The notes under the pieces are model-generated. The model worked only from the letters and a program-made list of their open reading frames with translations, was not told the origin of the DNA and did no database searches. Position numbers and translations under genes: made by a program. DNA of 64,000 nt, from positions 186,001-250,000 of the forward strand of contig SCMY01000008.1 of the NCBI GenBank assembly GCA_005502805.1, in the 5' to 3' direction. Positions within the stretch are counted from its first letter, which is position 1. Each line of letters begins with the position of its first letter. The DNA is from Rhizobiales bacterium 2SD (lineage in GTDB: Bacteria; Pseudomonadota; Alphaproteobacteria; Rhizobiales; Beijerinckiaceae). Positions 16,882 through 26,294 of the stretch are shown piece after piece.

Positions 16882-16917
16882 GTCCAGCGGCAAAAGTGGT
16901 TTCCACTTTGGCTGGAC
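16882..16917. repeat. Intergenic inverted repeat element
   Basis: GTCCAGC near 16882 and GCTGGAC ending at 16917 are the outer arms, with AAAGTGG/CCACTTT as inner arms, so the whole can form a long hairpin. It is followed by ACATGCTCTAAGAGC. Similar palindromic units are scattered between genes in many Hyphomicrobiales. A related partial end, GGAACATGCTCTAAAGC, is at 63887-63903. Confidence 0.55.
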
Positions 16918-17018
16918 ATGCTCTAAGAGCGGCCGGCGGCTGCGCCCGGTCAGGGATGTCGCCGCGCCAGAACAATTGGACATCGCCGCATAGGGGCGAG
17001 CGACGAAGGGGTAACCGC

Positions 17019-17510
17019 ATGATCCGTCACAGCCTGGCAGGCGCGCTTCTCTCGCTGGCGTTGTTCGCCATGCCCGCGCTGGCACAGCAGGGGCCGACGC
17101 CGGAGCATATCAAGGCCGCCCGCGAGGTCGTGGTCTCCTCCGGCCTGTCGCAGTCGATCGAGTCGCTCTACTCCGAGTTCGTCGCGGGTGTCCGGCAGAC
17201 CTACGCGACACGCCCCGAGCTCAAGAAGGACATGGAAGAGGTTCTGACCGCGCTCAAGGCCGAGGCCGATCTGCGCCGCGATGAGATGGTCGACTCCTCC
17301 GCCCGGATTTTCGCGACCAAGATGACGGAGGCCGATCTCAAGGAGGTCGCGGCCTTCTTCAGCTCGCCGGTCGGCCAGCGCTACAATTCGTTCCGGGCGC
17401 AGGCACTCGACGAGATCTTCGCGTTGCTGCAGCCCTGGAGCACCGCGACCAGCAACCGGCTCTTCGACCTGTTCAACGCCGAGATGCGCAAGCGCGGCCA
17501 CCAGCTCTGA
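17019..17510 (+). CDS. DUF2059 secreted protein
   Basis: A 163-residue exported protein with a signal peptide (LAGALLSLALFAMPALAQQ). The mature part is all helical and matches DUF2059: a hinge MTEADLKEVAAFFSSPVGQRYNSF, where the F-x-x-S-P-x-G-Q motif is the signature of the family. DUF2059 proteins are periplasmic or secreted, and no biochemical role is established. The ATG at 17019 follows GAAGGGGTAACCGC. It is likely monocistronic: a repeat lies before it and a strong bidirectional terminator after. Confidence 0.85.
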   Translation: MIRHSLAGALLSLALFAMPALAQQGPTPEHIKAAREVVVSSGLSQSIESLYSEFVAGVRQTYATRPELKKDMEEVLTALKAEADLRRDEMVDSSARIFATKMTEADLKEVAAFFSSPVGQRYNSFRAQALDEIFALLQPWSTATSNRLFDLFNAEMRKRGHQL

Positions 17511-17531
17511 GCTGCAGGCTTCGTCATCGAG

Positions 17532-17565
17532 AAAAAGGCCGCCGGGTCCACCGGCGGCCTTTTTT
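17532..17565. terminator. Bidirectional intrinsic terminator
   Basis: A stem built on GGCCGCCGG and its complement with a five-base loop, flanked by AAAAA on the left and TTTTTT on the right. It can end transcription from the DUF2059 gene on the plus strand and from the APC permease gene on the minus strand. Confidence 0.9.
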
Positions 17566-17570
17566 CTTGC

Positions 17571-18995
17571 TCAGTTCACCGGACCGGCCCCGCCGATATC
17601 CTCCATCGTCGGGTCGCTCGGGCGCACGCCGGTGGCGCGGTTGACCATCACGGTGACGAACCAGAGCACGACGCCGATGCCGATCAGGATGCCGGCGATC
17701 TTGTACTGGACCGGGTCGCGCCCGGTCCATGGACCGGCGAAGAAGGCGCAGGAGATTACCCCGACGATCGGCAGGATCGTCGGCGTGCGGAAGTGCTGAT
17801 GCTCGACTGTGTCCTTGCGCAGCATCAGCACGGCGATGTTGACGACGGTGAAGACGCAAAGGAGCAGGAGCGCCGTGGTGCCGCCGAGCGCCGGCACCTC
17901 GCCGACGAAGGTGATCAGCGCGAAGGCGAGCAGTGTGGTGAAGCCGATCGCGATATAGGGCGTGCGCCGCGTCGCGTGCACCTTGCCGAGCGCCGGTGGC
18001 AGCACGTGCTCGCGGCTCATCCCATAAACCAGCCGGCTCGCCATCAGCATGTTGATCAGCGCGCTGTTGGCGACCGCGAACATGGTGATGAAGCCGAAGA
18101 TCCAGATCGGGAAGTTCGGCGCGCCGGCGGCGACCACCTTGAGCAGCGGCGTCTCGCCCTCGCCGAGCTGCTCTGGCGAGACCAGGGTGATCGCCGAGAT
18201 CGAGACGAGCACGTAGATCACGCCGGTGATCACGAGGCCGGCTAACAGGATTTTCGGGAAGGTCCGCGTCGGGTCCTTGGTCTCCTCGGCCATGTTGACC
18301 GAGTCCTCGAAGCCGACCATGGCGAAGAAGGCGAGGGTGGTCGCCGCGATCACCGGCCAGAACATGCCGCCATCGCCCGCCGGCTTGAACTGGGTGATGC
18401 GCGAGACGTCGCCCTGGCCGGCGGCGATCGCCCACAGGCCGACGAAGATCACGATCAGGAGCCCGGTCAGCTCGACGCAGGTCAGCACGACATTGGCCTT
18501 CACGCTCTCGCCGACGCCACGGAAGTTCACCGCGGCGACGATCGCCATGAAGGCGAGACCGAGGAGGGTGATGCCGATGCCGCCGGCAAGGTTCAGGCCG
18601 AAGGCGTGCGACATGTTCGCGGCGAAGGCGCGCGAGGCGGTCGAGGCCGAAGTGATGCCTGAGCACATCACCGCGAAGGCGACGATGAAGGTGATGAAAT
18701 GGACGCCGAACGCCTTATGCGCATAGAGCGCGGCGCCGGCGGCGCGCGGATATTTGGTGACCAGTTCGAGATAGCTGAACGCCGTGATCATGGCGACGAC
18801 GAAGGCGACCAGGAAGGGCAGCCAGACCACGCCGCCGACCTGTTTCGCCACCTGCCCGGTGAGCGCGTAGATGCCGGTGCCGAGAATGTCGCCGACAATG
18901 AAGAGCAGCAGGAGCCAGGGACCCATCACCCGATGGAGACTGGGTTCTGCTTCGGCTTGCGGGGTTGTGGAGGTGGATAGCGCAGCGTCGCTCAT
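17571..18995 (-). CDS. APC-superfamily amino acid permease
   Basis: A 474-residue inner-membrane transporter with about 12 helices. TM1 carries the broken-helix motif LFIVGDILGTGIYALTGQVA that binds the amino group and carboxylate of the substrate, and TM6 has FFAMVGFEDSVNMAEETKDP, both hallmarks of the amino acid-polyamine-organocation family. The N and C termini are cytoplasmic and hydrophilic. Substrate unknown; the sequence is nearest in feel to broad amino acid transporters of the CAT/YfnA type. GAGGATG precedes the ATG. It follows tctA on the same strand with a small hairpin between, so it may be read partly with the tct operon. Confidence 0.88.
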   Translation of the reverse strand: MSDAALSTSTTPQAEAEPSLHRVMGPWLLLLFIVGDILGTGIYALTGQVAKQVGGVVWLPFLVAFVVAMITAFSYLELVTKYPRAAGAALYAHKAFGVHFITFIVAFAVMCSGITSASTASRAFAANMSHAFGLNLAGGIGITLLGLAFMAIVAAVNFRGVGESVKANVVLTCVELTGLLIVIFVGLWAIAAGQGDVSRITQFKPAGDGGMFWPVIAATTLAFFAMVGFEDSVNMAEETKDPTRTFPKILLAGLVITGVIYVLVSISAITLVSPEQLGEGETPLLKVVAAGAPNFPIWIFGFITMFAVANSALINMLMASRLVYGMSREHVLPPALGKVHATRRTPYIAIGFTTLLAFALITFVGEVPALGGTTALLLLCVFTVVNIAVLMLRKDTVEHQHFRTPTILPIVGVISCAFFAGPWTGRDPVQYKIAGILIGIGVVLWFVTVMVNRATGVRPSDPTMEDIGGAGPVN

Positions 18996-19070
18996 GGTTC
19001 ATCCTCGCTCGACGGGCCGCAGGCCCGGTGAAGAGGAGAACACAGTCACGCCATATTTGTTCAAGCGCAA

Positions 19071-19089
19071 CCGGGGCGTGCCGCCCCGG
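19071..19089 (-). terminator. Weak hairpin between tctA and the permease gene
   Basis: CCGGGGC and GCCCCGG form a perfect 7-base-pair stem with a five-base loop, 16 bases after the tctA stop. No T run follows on the minus strand, so it could be a leaky terminator or an mRNA-stabilising hairpin. Confidence 0.35.
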
Positions 19090-19104
19090 TCGCAGGTCGC
19101 GTGA

Positions 19105-20604
19105 TCAGTCTTCAGCCGCCTTGAACTTGTTCAGCCCCTTCATCACGAAGGGGGCGACGAGGGCGATGAAGGCGATGCCGAGCAGCGTCGCAGAGATAGG
19201 ATTCTCCAGAAGGATCATCGGGTCGCCCAGGCTGATCTGCAAAGCGCGGCGCAGCTGCGCTTCCGCCATCGGCCCGAGGATCAGCCCGACCACCATCGGC
19301 GCGACCGGGTAGTCGTAGCGCCGCATCAGGTAGCCGAGATAGCCGAAGCCGAAGAGCATGCCGAGCTCGACCGGTGAGGGATTGACCGCGAGCGTGCCCA
19401 TGGTCGCGAAGACCAGGATGCCGGCATAGAGCCAGGGTTGCGGGATCGCCAGCAGCCGGACCCAGAGCCCGATCAGCGGCAGGTTCAGGATCACCAGCAT
19501 GACGTTGGCGACGAAGAGCGAGGCGATCAGGCCCCAGACCAGGTCCGGCTTCTCGGCGAACAGCAGCGGACCGGGGTTGAGCCCGTATTGCTGGAAGCCG
19601 GCGAGCATGATCGCGGCGGTCGCCGAGGTCGGCAGGCCGAGCGTCAGCAGCGGCACCAGCGTGCCGGCGGCCGAGGCGTTGTTGGCCGCTTCGGGGCCGG
19701 CGACGCCCTCGATCGCGCCCTTGCCGAACTCCTCAGGATATTTGCAGAGCTTCTTCTCGGTCGAGTAGCTGAGGAAGGTCGGCACCTCGGCGCCGCCGGC
19801 CGGCAGCGCGCCGATCGGGAAGCCGAAGGCGGTGCCGCGCAGCCAGGGCGCCCAGGAGCGCTTCCAGTCCTGCTTGTTCATCCAGAGCGAGCCCTTGATC
19901 GGGATGATCTCCTCCGGTTCGCGCCAGCGCTTGGAGGCGACATAGAGCGCTTCGCCGACGGCGAAGAGGCCGACCGCCAGGGTCGTCACCTCGACGCCGT
20001 TGAGCAGCTCGGGCACGCCGAAAGTCAGGCGCGCCTGGCCGGTCAGCTTGTCGATGCCGATCAGCCCGAGCAGCATGCCGAGGAACAGGCTGGTCAGGCC
20101 GCGCAGGGGGGAATCGCCGAAGGTCGCCGAGACCGTGACGAAGGCGACGATCATCAGCGCGAAATAATCCCATGGCCCGAACTTGACCGCGAGCTCGACC
20201 AGCCAGGGCGCCAGGAAGGCCAGGCCGATCGTAGCGATCAGGCCCGCGACGAAGGAGCCGATCGCCGCCGTCGCCAGCGCCGGGCCGCCGCGGCCGGCCT
20301 TGGCCATCTTCGAGCCCTCGAGCGCTGTCGCCAACGAGGCGCTCTCGCCGGGCGCGTTGAGCAGGATGGCCGTGGTCGAGCCGCCATACATGCCGCCATA
20401 GTAGATGCCGGCGAACATGATCAGGGAGCCGGCTGGATCGAGCTTGAAGGTGACTGGCAGCAGGAGCGCGACGGTCAGCGCCGGGCCGATGCCGGGCAGC
20501 ACGCCGACCGCGGTGCCGAGGAAGACGCCGATCAGGCAGAACAGCAGCTTGGAGGGCTCGAAGGCGACGGAGAAGCCGTTGGCGAGCGAGAGCAGGGTGT
20601 CCAT
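19105..20604 (-). CDS. tctA: Tripartite tricarboxylate transporter, large permease TctA
   Basis: A 499-residue inner-membrane protein with about 12 helices, the translocation subunit of the TTT family that imports tricarboxylates or related organic acids with a cation gradient. The N-terminal family signature is clear: [21 protein letters not shown] and [20 protein letters not shown], with a matching repeat in the second half ([24 protein letters not shown]). GAGGAGG lies at the right distance from the ATG, inside the end of tctB. It is the last of the tctC-tctB-tctA operon, the standard order for the system. Confidence 0.94.
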   Translation of the reverse strand: MDTLLSLANGFSVAFEPSKLLFCLIGVFLGTAVGVLPGIGPALTVALLLPVTFKLDPAGSLIMFAGIYYGGMYGGSTTAILLNAPGESASLATALEGSKMAKAGRGGPALATAAIGSFVAGLIATIGLAFLAPWLVELAVKFGPWDYFALMIVAFVTVSATFGDSPLRGLTSLFLGMLLGLIGIDKLTGQARLTFGVPELLNGVEVTTLAVGLFAVGEALYVASKRWREPEEIIPIKGSLWMNKQDWKRSWAPWLRGTAFGFPIGALPAGGAEVPTFLSYSTEKKLCKYPEEFGKGAIEGVAGPEAANNASAAGTLVPLLTLGLPTSATAAIMLAGFQQYGLNPGPLLFAEKPDLVWGLIASLFVANVMLVILNLPLIGLWVRLLAIPQPWLYAGILVFATMGTLAVNPSPVELGMLFGFGYLGYLMRRYDYPVAPMVVGLILGPMAEAQLRRALQISLGDPMILLENPISATLLGIAFIALVAPFVMKGLNKFKAAED

Positions 20605-20617
20605 GTTGCGTGCCTCC

Positions 20618-21082
20618 TCAGCTCAGCAGCGCTTCGAGCGGCCCGGCCGGCAGTGACAGGGTCAGGAGCTTGAGGAAGACGATGTAGATCACGGTTCCGA
20701 GCACGGCGCCGATGACGAGGTCGATGATCAGCGCGTCGCGCCCGAAGCCGCGCGCTGTGCAGGCGAAGATGAGCGCGGTGGCGATGATGAAGCCGCCGCC
20801 CAGCGCGATACAGGCGACGAGCCCGACGAGGCCACCGATGATCCAGAGCAGCGCCTTGCCGTCGGCGTCTTCCGGCTTCGGCAGGCCGTCCTTGAGGGCG
20901 ACGATGAAATGCGCCAGCCCGAGCACGGTGAGACCGGCGCAGACAACATAGGGCATCGCGGTCGGCCCGACGCCGTAGTTGGACGTGATCGTCTGGCGCG
21001 AGGCATCGAAGGCGACGATCGCCGCCGCAGCGAGCAGCAGGAGCCCGACGATAAGGGCCGGGCGATCGATGGAGCGGGACAT
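20618..21082 (-). CDS. tctB: Tripartite tricarboxylate transporter, small permease TctB
   Basis: A 154-residue protein with four predicted membrane helices, the small membrane subunit of the TTT transporter. It shows the usual N-terminal helix ([19 protein letters not shown]), the [20 protein letters not shown] segment and the final helix pair that ends [17 protein letters not shown], a typical TctB close. The family is poorly conserved, so position between tctC and tctA, 13 bases before the tctA start, is part of the evidence. The ribosome site is weak (AGAGAAG). Confidence 0.88.
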   Translation of the reverse strand: MSRSIDRPALIVGLLLLAAAAIVAFDASRQTITSNYGVGPTAMPYVVCAGLTVLGLAHFIVALKDGLPKPEDADGKALLWIIGGLVGLVACIALGGGFIIATALIFACTARGFGRDALIIDLVIGAVLGTVIYIVFLKLLTLSLPAGPLEALLS

Positions 21083-21169
21083 GGGCGCGACCGTCTTCTC
21101 TGGAGCGAAGGTGACGAAGGGCGGGCGGCCTTGCGGCTGCCCGCCCTCAAATCGGATATCAGGACGGCC

Positions 21170-22132
21170 TTACTTCACCAGGCCGACATCCTTCATGACC
21201 TTCTCGACGCGGGTCGTCTCGTTCTTCAGGAACGCATCGAACTCGGCGCTGGCGAGATAGGCGTCGTCCCAGCCGCGGGCCTTGAGGATCTCGGCCCATT
21301 CCTTCGACTTGACCATCTTCTCGACGGCGCCCGAGAGGTCCTTCTTCTGCGCGTCGCTCAGGCCCGGAGGGGCGACGACCGAACGCCAGTTCAGGAGCTC
21401 GAGGTTGACGCCGCCTTCCTTCAGGGTCGGGGCGTCGGGAGCATTCTCCAGGCGCTTGCTGGCGCTCACGCCGACGACGCGCAGCTTGCCGGCCTTGATC
21501 TGGCCTTCGAACTCGCCATAGCCGGAGATGCCCGCGGTGACGCGCCCGCCCAGCATGGCCGCGAGCGCTTCGCCGCCGCCCGAGAACGGGATGTAGTTGA
21601 TCTTCTTCGGATCGCCGCCGGCAGCCTCGGCGAAGAGCGCGGCGAGGATGTGGTCGGCGCCGCCGGCCGAGCCGCCGGCCCAGGTCACCTTGGCCGGGTC
21701 GGCCTTGACGCGGTCGGCGAGGTCCTTGGCGTTCTTGATCGGCGAATCCGTCGGCACGACGATGACGAGCGCCTCGGCCGTCAGCCGGGCGATCGGGGTG
21801 GTCTGGGTCAGGTTGACCGGCGACTTGTTGAGCAGGATCGCGCCGACCATGACGAAGCCGTTGACCATCAGCTGGTGGCCGTCGCCCTTGGCGCCGATCA
21901 GCTGGGCGAGGCCGATGGTGCCGCCGGCGCCGGTGACGTTGGTGACCTGGACACTCTTGGCGATGCCGGCGGCGGTCAGTGCCTGCTGCATCGAGCGCGC
22001 CGTGCCGTCCCAGCCGCCGCCGGGCGCAGCCGGGGCCATGATCTTCAGTTCCATCTGGGCGAAGGCGGCCGTGGTGAGGCCGGCGAGAGCGACGGCGGCT
22101 ACGGCCCCGCGCTTGAAGAAGGACATGAGCAT
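21170..22132 (-). CDS. tctC: Tripartite tricarboxylate transporter binding protein TctC (Bug family)
   Basis: A 320-residue periplasmic binding protein of the Bug family that captures the carboxylate for TctAB. It has a signal peptide ([18 protein letters not shown]), then the family features [41 protein letters not shown] and the [14 protein letters not shown] motif, which form the carboxylate-binding loops. GGGAGG five bases before the ATG at 22132 fixes the start. It is first in the operon, as usual. No tctDE two-component genes are seen, so control is by another route. The ligand is not fixed by sequence. Confidence 0.92.
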   Translation of the reverse strand: MLMSFFKRGAVAAVALAGLTTAAFAQMELKIMAPAAPGGGWDGTARSMQQALTAAGIAKSVQVTNVTGAGGTIGLAQLIGAKGDGHQLMVNGFVMVGAILLNKSPVNLTQTTPIARLTAEALVIVVPTDSPIKNAKDLADRVKADPAKVTWAGGSAGGADHILAALFAEAAGGDPKKINYIPFSGGGEALAAMLGGRVTAGISGYGEFEGQIKAGKLRVVGVSASKRLENAPDAPTLKEGGVNLELLNWRSVVAPPGLSDAQKKDLSGAVEKMVKSKEWAEILKARGWDDAYLASAEFDAFLKNETTRVEKVMKDVGLVK

Positions 22133-22427
22133 AGTTACCTCCCAAGTGGCGCGTTTGACGCGCCGATTGTCGACGCACGCCTGTGGCACCGCATCGGACC
22201 GCGGATCAATTGCGCCTGATTGCATAATCACAAGTCAAGATGTTTCGCTTGGGCGGTCGGTGTGCGCACGAAAATTCGACGAGAGGCGGCTGATGACATT
22301 GTCGAAGGTCGTAGGTCTCCACGGCGCAGGGGACGCTCGGGGCGAATTCGGACGACATCGTCCAACTCATGCCCGGGTGCCCATCAGCCTCTAGGCGATA
22401 CTTCTCGTATCGCGTAAGCCGCAGCGC

Positions 22428-23714
22428 ATGAGTCAGATCTATCCGCCAGCCAGTTCGACTGCCTCGAATGCCCCATCTGCACGAGCGAGCGAGCCCGCGG
22501 CGGTTCGGACCTTGCGGATCGCCGGCGCCGTCTGCCTGGTCCTGATGCCGCTCGCCATGTGGCTGGCGAACCGCTCGGCTCCGCTCATGCTGGGCCTTGC
22601 CGGCGCGGCTTTACTGGGGGCTGCACTGTTGTCGCCGCCGCCCGCGCAGGCATTCGCGCGTCTGCGGGCATCGCTGTCCGTGCCGTTGGCGCTGGCGGTC
22701 GTGGCTTTTCTGACCTGGGCGCTGGTTTCGATCGGCTGGAGCCACAACCCGTCCATGTCGTTGCGGGCTTGGGGCGAACTCGTGCTGCCGATCGTGTTCG
22801 CGCTCGCCATCGCAGCCTCCGGACAATTGCGGTGCGGCCCGGTTCTGCTTCGTGCCCTCGCGCTGGCGATCATCGTCGCGGCGGGACTGTTGATGTTCGA
22901 ACTCGCTTCGGGACTGTCACAGCGCGCCGCGCTCGGCTCCGGCAAGATGATGGCGTTCGTCTTCAATCGCCCTGCCGTTGTCCTGCTGCTGCTCGCGGTC
23001 CCGACCATTCACGGTCTTTGGTCGCGCCCCGCAGGCCGGTTCGACCGCGCGCTGGCTGCCTTGCTGGCGGCGGTCGCGATCGTCTTCGTCTTCCGCTCCG
23101 AGAGCGAGGCCGCCAAGCTCGGGGCGCTGGTCCTGATCGTCTGCTGGGCTTTCGCCCGCTTTGCGCCCCGCATCGCGCTGGCGGCGACCGCACTCGCCTT
23201 CGTCCTGACCATGGCGATCGCCCCGGTGCTTGCGCCGACGGCTGATCGCGTGCTCCCGTCCTTCGTGCTCGAGCGCCTCGACAAATTGAGCGCCCGGGCG
23301 CGCATCGACATCTGGTACAGCTTCGGCGAAGTGGCCCGGGCCCGGCCGCTTTTCGGCGCCGGCTTCGGGACGTCGGCGACCATGCATGAGCACCCGGTCG
23401 CCGCCGAGGTCACGCCGGAGCATCGGACCTTGCTGGCGGCAAGCCATCCCCATGACATGCCATTGCAAGCGTGGGCCGAGACGGGAGCGGTCGGCGCAGG
23501 GCTGCTGACGCTTGCCGGTCTTCTCTTGCTAGTCCGGCTGCGGCGCCTGCCAGCTGTGGAACAGGCGCCACGCCTGGCTTTGTTCGCGACCGCCTTCTCG
23601 ATCGCCACTGTCGGCCACGGCGCCTGGCAGGGCTGGTGGATCGCCGGGCTCGGCGCCGCCATTCTCTTGTTCTGCAGGGATGCCGCGCCGCGGCAGGGAG
23701 ACGGACATGGCTGA
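22428..23714 (+). CDS. O-antigen ligase / polymerase family membrane protein
   Basis: A 428-residue inner-membrane protein with about 10-12 helices and one larger periplasmic loop between roughly residues 280 and 345. That loop has the Wzy/WaaL pattern: RARIDIWYSFGEVARARPLFGAGFGT, followed by ASHPHDMPLQAWAETGAVG, where the Arg and the His of HPHDMPLQ are the residues linked to glycan transfer. The protein probably joins or extends surface polysaccharide on the periplasmic side. No other polysaccharide genes are nearby. The 3' end overlaps gor by eight bases, an odd pairing, so the two may be co-transcribed without a shared function. Confidence 0.83.
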   Translation: MSQIYPPASSTASNAPSARASEPAAVRTLRIAGAVCLVLMPLAMWLANRSAPLMLGLAGAALLGAALLSPPPAQAFARLRASLSVPLALAVVAFLTWALVSIGWSHNPSMSLRAWGELVLPIVFALAIAASGQLRCGPVLLRALALAIIVAAGLLMFELASGLSQRAALGSGKMMAFVFNRPAVVLLLLAVPTIHGLWSRPAGRFDRALAALLAAVAIVFVFRSESEAAKLGALVLIVCWAFARFAPRIALAATALAFVLTMAIAPVLAPTADRVLPSFVLERLDKLSARARIDIWYSFGEVARARPLFGAGFGTSATMHEHPVAAEVTPEHRTLLAASHPHDMPLQAWAETGAVGAGLLTLAGLLLLVRLRRLPAVEQAPRLALFATAFSIATVGHGAWQGWWIAGLGAAILLFCRDAAPRQGDGHG

Positions 23715-25080
23715 GTTCGACGTCGATCTCTTCGTCATCGGCGCTGGATCGGGCGGCACCCGCGCCGCCCGCATCGCCGCCGGCCACGGCGCCCGCGTGA
23801 TGATTGCCGAGGAGGACCGCATCGGCGGCACCTGCGTCATCCGCGGCTGCGTGCCCAAGAAGCTCTTCGTCTATGCCAGCCGCTTCGCCGACGAGTTCGA
23901 GGATGCCGCCGGCTTCGGCTGGACCATCGGCAAGCCGGAATTCGACTGGCCGACCCTGCGCGATGCGGTCGCCAAAGAGGTGACACGGCTGTCCGGCCTC
24001 TATCGCAAGGGCCTCGACGGCGCTGGTGTCGATATCCGGGAGGAGCGTGCCGTCGTCACCGGGCCGCACGAGGTCAGGCTGCTGAAGAGCGGCGAGACGA
24101 TCCGCGCCCGCCATATCCTGGTCGCGACCGGTGGCCGCCCAGCCTTCGACCCGCCGATCCCCGGCGGCGAACTCGGCATCTCTTCGAACGAGGTCTTTCA
24201 TCTGCCGAGCCTGCCCAGGCGCATGCTCGTCGTTGGCGGGGGCTATATCGCGCTCGAATTCGCCAGCGTCTTTGCCCGGCTTGGCGTCGCCGTCACGCTG
24301 CTACATCGCGGCGACAACGTTCTGCGCGGCTTCGACGAGGATCTGCGGTCGCGTCTGCGCGATGCGCTCGGCCATGCCGGGATCAACCTGCGTCTCGGCT
24401 GCACCGTCGAGCGCATAGAACTTCTGCCGGACGGCACGCGTCGGGCCCATTGCGCCAATGGCGCGCCGATCGACGCGGATGTCGTGCTGGTCGCGACCGG
24501 CCGCCGCCCGAACACGGCCGGGCTCGGCCTGGAAGCCGCCGGCGTCAAGCTCGGTCCGGCCGGTCAGGTCCTGGTCGATGCCGCCTCGCTCTCCAATATC
24601 CCGTCGATCGCCGCGGTCGGCGATGTCACCGATCGTGTCAACCTGACCCCGGTCGCGATCCGCGAGGGCCACGCCTTCGCCGATTCGACCTTCGGCGGCA
24701 AGCCGTGGACGGTCGATCATGGGCTCGTCGCCTCGGCCGTGTTCACCACGCCGGAGCTTGGCACGGTCGGCCTCACCGAGCAGCAGGCGCTGGCGACGGG
24801 CCGCGAGCTACGCATCTTCGAGACCGGCTTCCGGCCGATGAAGGCGACGATTTCCGGCCGTGACGAGCGGATCTACATGAAGCTCATCGTCGATGCGCAG
24901 ACCGACAAGGTGATCGGTGTCCACATCCTCGGCCACGATGCTGGCGAGATCATCCAATCGGTCGCCATCGCCGTCACCATGGGCGCGACCAAGGCCGATT
25001 TCGATCGCACCGTCGCCCTGCATCCAAGCGCGGCCGAAGAGCTCGTCACCATGCGCACACCGCGCAAGAGCGCGCTGTAG
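23707..25080 (+). CDS. gor: Glutathione-disulfide reductase
   Basis: A 457-residue FAD flavoenzyme that reduces glutathione disulfide with NADPH in the cytoplasm. The FAD site VIGAGSGGTRAARIAAGHGARV is followed by the redox pair Cys43-x4-Cys48 in GGTCVIRGCVPKK. The NAD(P) site is VVGGGYIALEFASVFARLG, and the second FAD contact is IAAVGDVTD. The C terminus has the catalytic His in LHPSAAEELVTM. The GCVPKK form and general length fit glutathione reductase better than lipoamide dehydrogenase. The ATG at 23707 has GGGAG upstream and overlaps the O-antigen ligase-like gene by eight bases. Confidence 0.93.
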   Translation: MAEFDVDLFVIGAGSGGTRAARIAAGHGARVMIAEEDRIGGTCVIRGCVPKKLFVYASRFADEFEDAAGFGWTIGKPEFDWPTLRDAVAKEVTRLSGLYRKGLDGAGVDIREERAVVTGPHEVRLLKSGETIRARHILVATGGRPAFDPPIPGGELGISSNEVFHLPSLPRRMLVVGGGYIALEFASVFARLGVAVTLLHRGDNVLRGFDEDLRSRLRDALGHAGINLRLGCTVERIELLPDGTRRAHCANGAPIDADVVLVATGRRPNTAGLGLEAAGVKLGPAGQVLVDAASLSNIPSIAAVGDVTDRVNLTPVAIREGHAFADSTFGGKPWTVDHGLVASAVFTTPELGTVGLTEQQALATGRELRIFETGFRPMKATISGRDERIYMKLIVDAQTDKVIGVHILGHDAGEIIQSVAIAVTMGATKADFDRTVALHPSAAEELVTMRTPRKSAL

Positions 25081-25095
25081 GCCTGCGCGGCGGTC

Positions 25096-25824
25096 TTACT
25101 TCTTGCAGACGAAGATGCGGTCGAGGCCTTGCAGGTCAAGGCCGTGCTTCTCGGTCAGCCGGTGGCGCTCGCCTTCCTCCGGCGTGAAGCGAATCTCGTC
25201 GACGTTGAAGCCGACGGAGGCGAGCTTGTCGGGGAAGTCGCGGCCATAGAGCCGCACATGGTCCCAGCCGCAGATGCGCTCGATCTCGGCGGCCGGCATG
25301 CCCGGCGGCGGCTCCCAGGTCTGCGCCCTGTTCTGGTCGAGCGGTACCGAGAAGAAGGCGGTGCCGCCCGGCTTCAGCACGCGGAAGCATTCCTGCATGC
25401 CCTTGGCGTCAGCCGGGACGTGCTCAAGGATGTGGTGGCAGATCAGATAGTCGAAATGCCCGTCGCCGAACTGGATGTTGGTGATGTCGACCACGGCATT
25501 GGCGACCCGGCTGAGCTTGACGTCGCCGGCGACGTAGTTCGGGTTGTCCTTCCAGAGCCGGAAGAACGGCCGCTCCGGCGAGAAGTGCAGCAGCGCCTTG
25601 CCGTCCATCTCGATGTCGTTGCGGCGCAGGTAAAGTCCCATGATCCGGTCGCGCTCCTTCGAGGAGCAATTGGGGCAGCGTGCTTCCGGACGGGGGCCGA
25701 CATCGAGGAAACGGCCTTCATAGCCGCAGATTGTGCATTGCCGCGCTGGCCGGGCCTGCAGGAACTGCCCGGGCTTGCGCATGGCCGCGCGCGCATATTC
25801 CTGGGCGAAGACACTGAGATTCAT
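25096..25824 (-). CDS. Class I SAM-dependent methyltransferase with N-terminal zinc ribbon
   Basis: A 242-residue protein. Residues 30-60 hold a zinc-ribbon pattern, C-x2-C (CTIC) and C-x2-C (CPNC), before a Rossmann-fold methyltransferase. Motif I is degenerate: LLHFSPERPF replaces the usual glycine-rich loop, while the later motifs IQFGDGHFDYLICHHILEHVPAD and FRVLKPGGTAFFSVPL are clear. This ribbon-plus-methyltransferase layout occurs in proteins associated with polysaccharide or glycan modification, but no such gene is adjacent. The start at 25824 (MNLSVF) is the most plausible, although the ribosome site is weak. It is convergent with gor, 15 bases away. Confidence 0.8.
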   Translation of the reverse strand: MNLSVFAQEYARAAMRKPGQFLQARPARQCTICGYEGRFLDVGPRPEARCPNCSSKERDRIMGLYLRRNDIEMDGKALLHFSPERPFFRLWKDNPNYVAGDVKLSRVANAVVDITNIQFGDGHFDYLICHHILEHVPADAKGMQECFRVLKPGGTAFFSVPLDQNRAQTWEPPPGMPAAEIERICGWDHVRLYGRDFPDKLASVGFNVDEIRFTPEEGERHRLTEKHGLDLQGLDRIFVCKK

Positions 25825-25979
25825 GGCAACCAGCCGGAGCGACAGGAAAGATCGGCCCCGGCTAGTGGGGCGAGGCGGTGCTGTCAACGCTGCCGGTCTG
25901 CCCGATTTCCTCTCCCGTCGCCGAGGAGGACGGTCTCGCCATGCGTGAGATCATGGTGCCGAAGGCATCGGCATGTCGA

Positions 25980-26195
25980 TCACTCTCCACGGTCACGGCG
26001 TCGGCTGTCATAAATCAGGCTTGCGTCGCTCAGCCCGACATCGCGCGCCATATGGGGGCTCAGCCCCTCCTGGCCGAGGCGATCATCGAGTGCGACCAGG
26101 CGATTGCGCCAGAACCGGTGAATAGAGGATATCAGCGCCCCAAATATGGAATTCAGGCTGAAATATCCGTTGTTTCTGCTAATGTCGGCCGACAT
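25980..26195 (-). CDS. Small DUF1127-like protein
   Basis: A 71-residue protein whose second half resembles DUF1127 peptides: an Arg/Trp-rich helix (HRFWRNRLVALDDRL) and a closing helix LSPHMARDVGLSDASLI, similar to the L-x-D-x-G-L-x-R/D family end. DUF1127 proteins in alphaproteobacteria are short basic peptides tied to RNA and phosphate metabolism. The match is partial. GGGAG seven bases before the ATG supports a real gene. It is divergent from the LysR gene with 99 bases between, so it is a natural candidate target of that regulator. Confidence 0.55.
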   Translation of the reverse strand: MSADISRNNGYFSLNSIFGALISSIHRFWRNRLVALDDRLGQEGLSPHMARDVGLSDASLIYDSRRRDRGE

Positions 26196-26294
26196 GATGC
26201 GGCTCCCGAGGGCGGGTGGCGATTGCGCCTAGGGATGTCGCCGATCGGCCTTGCGGACAAACCGGATTTCACGTTCAATGCATAAGGTCAGCTA

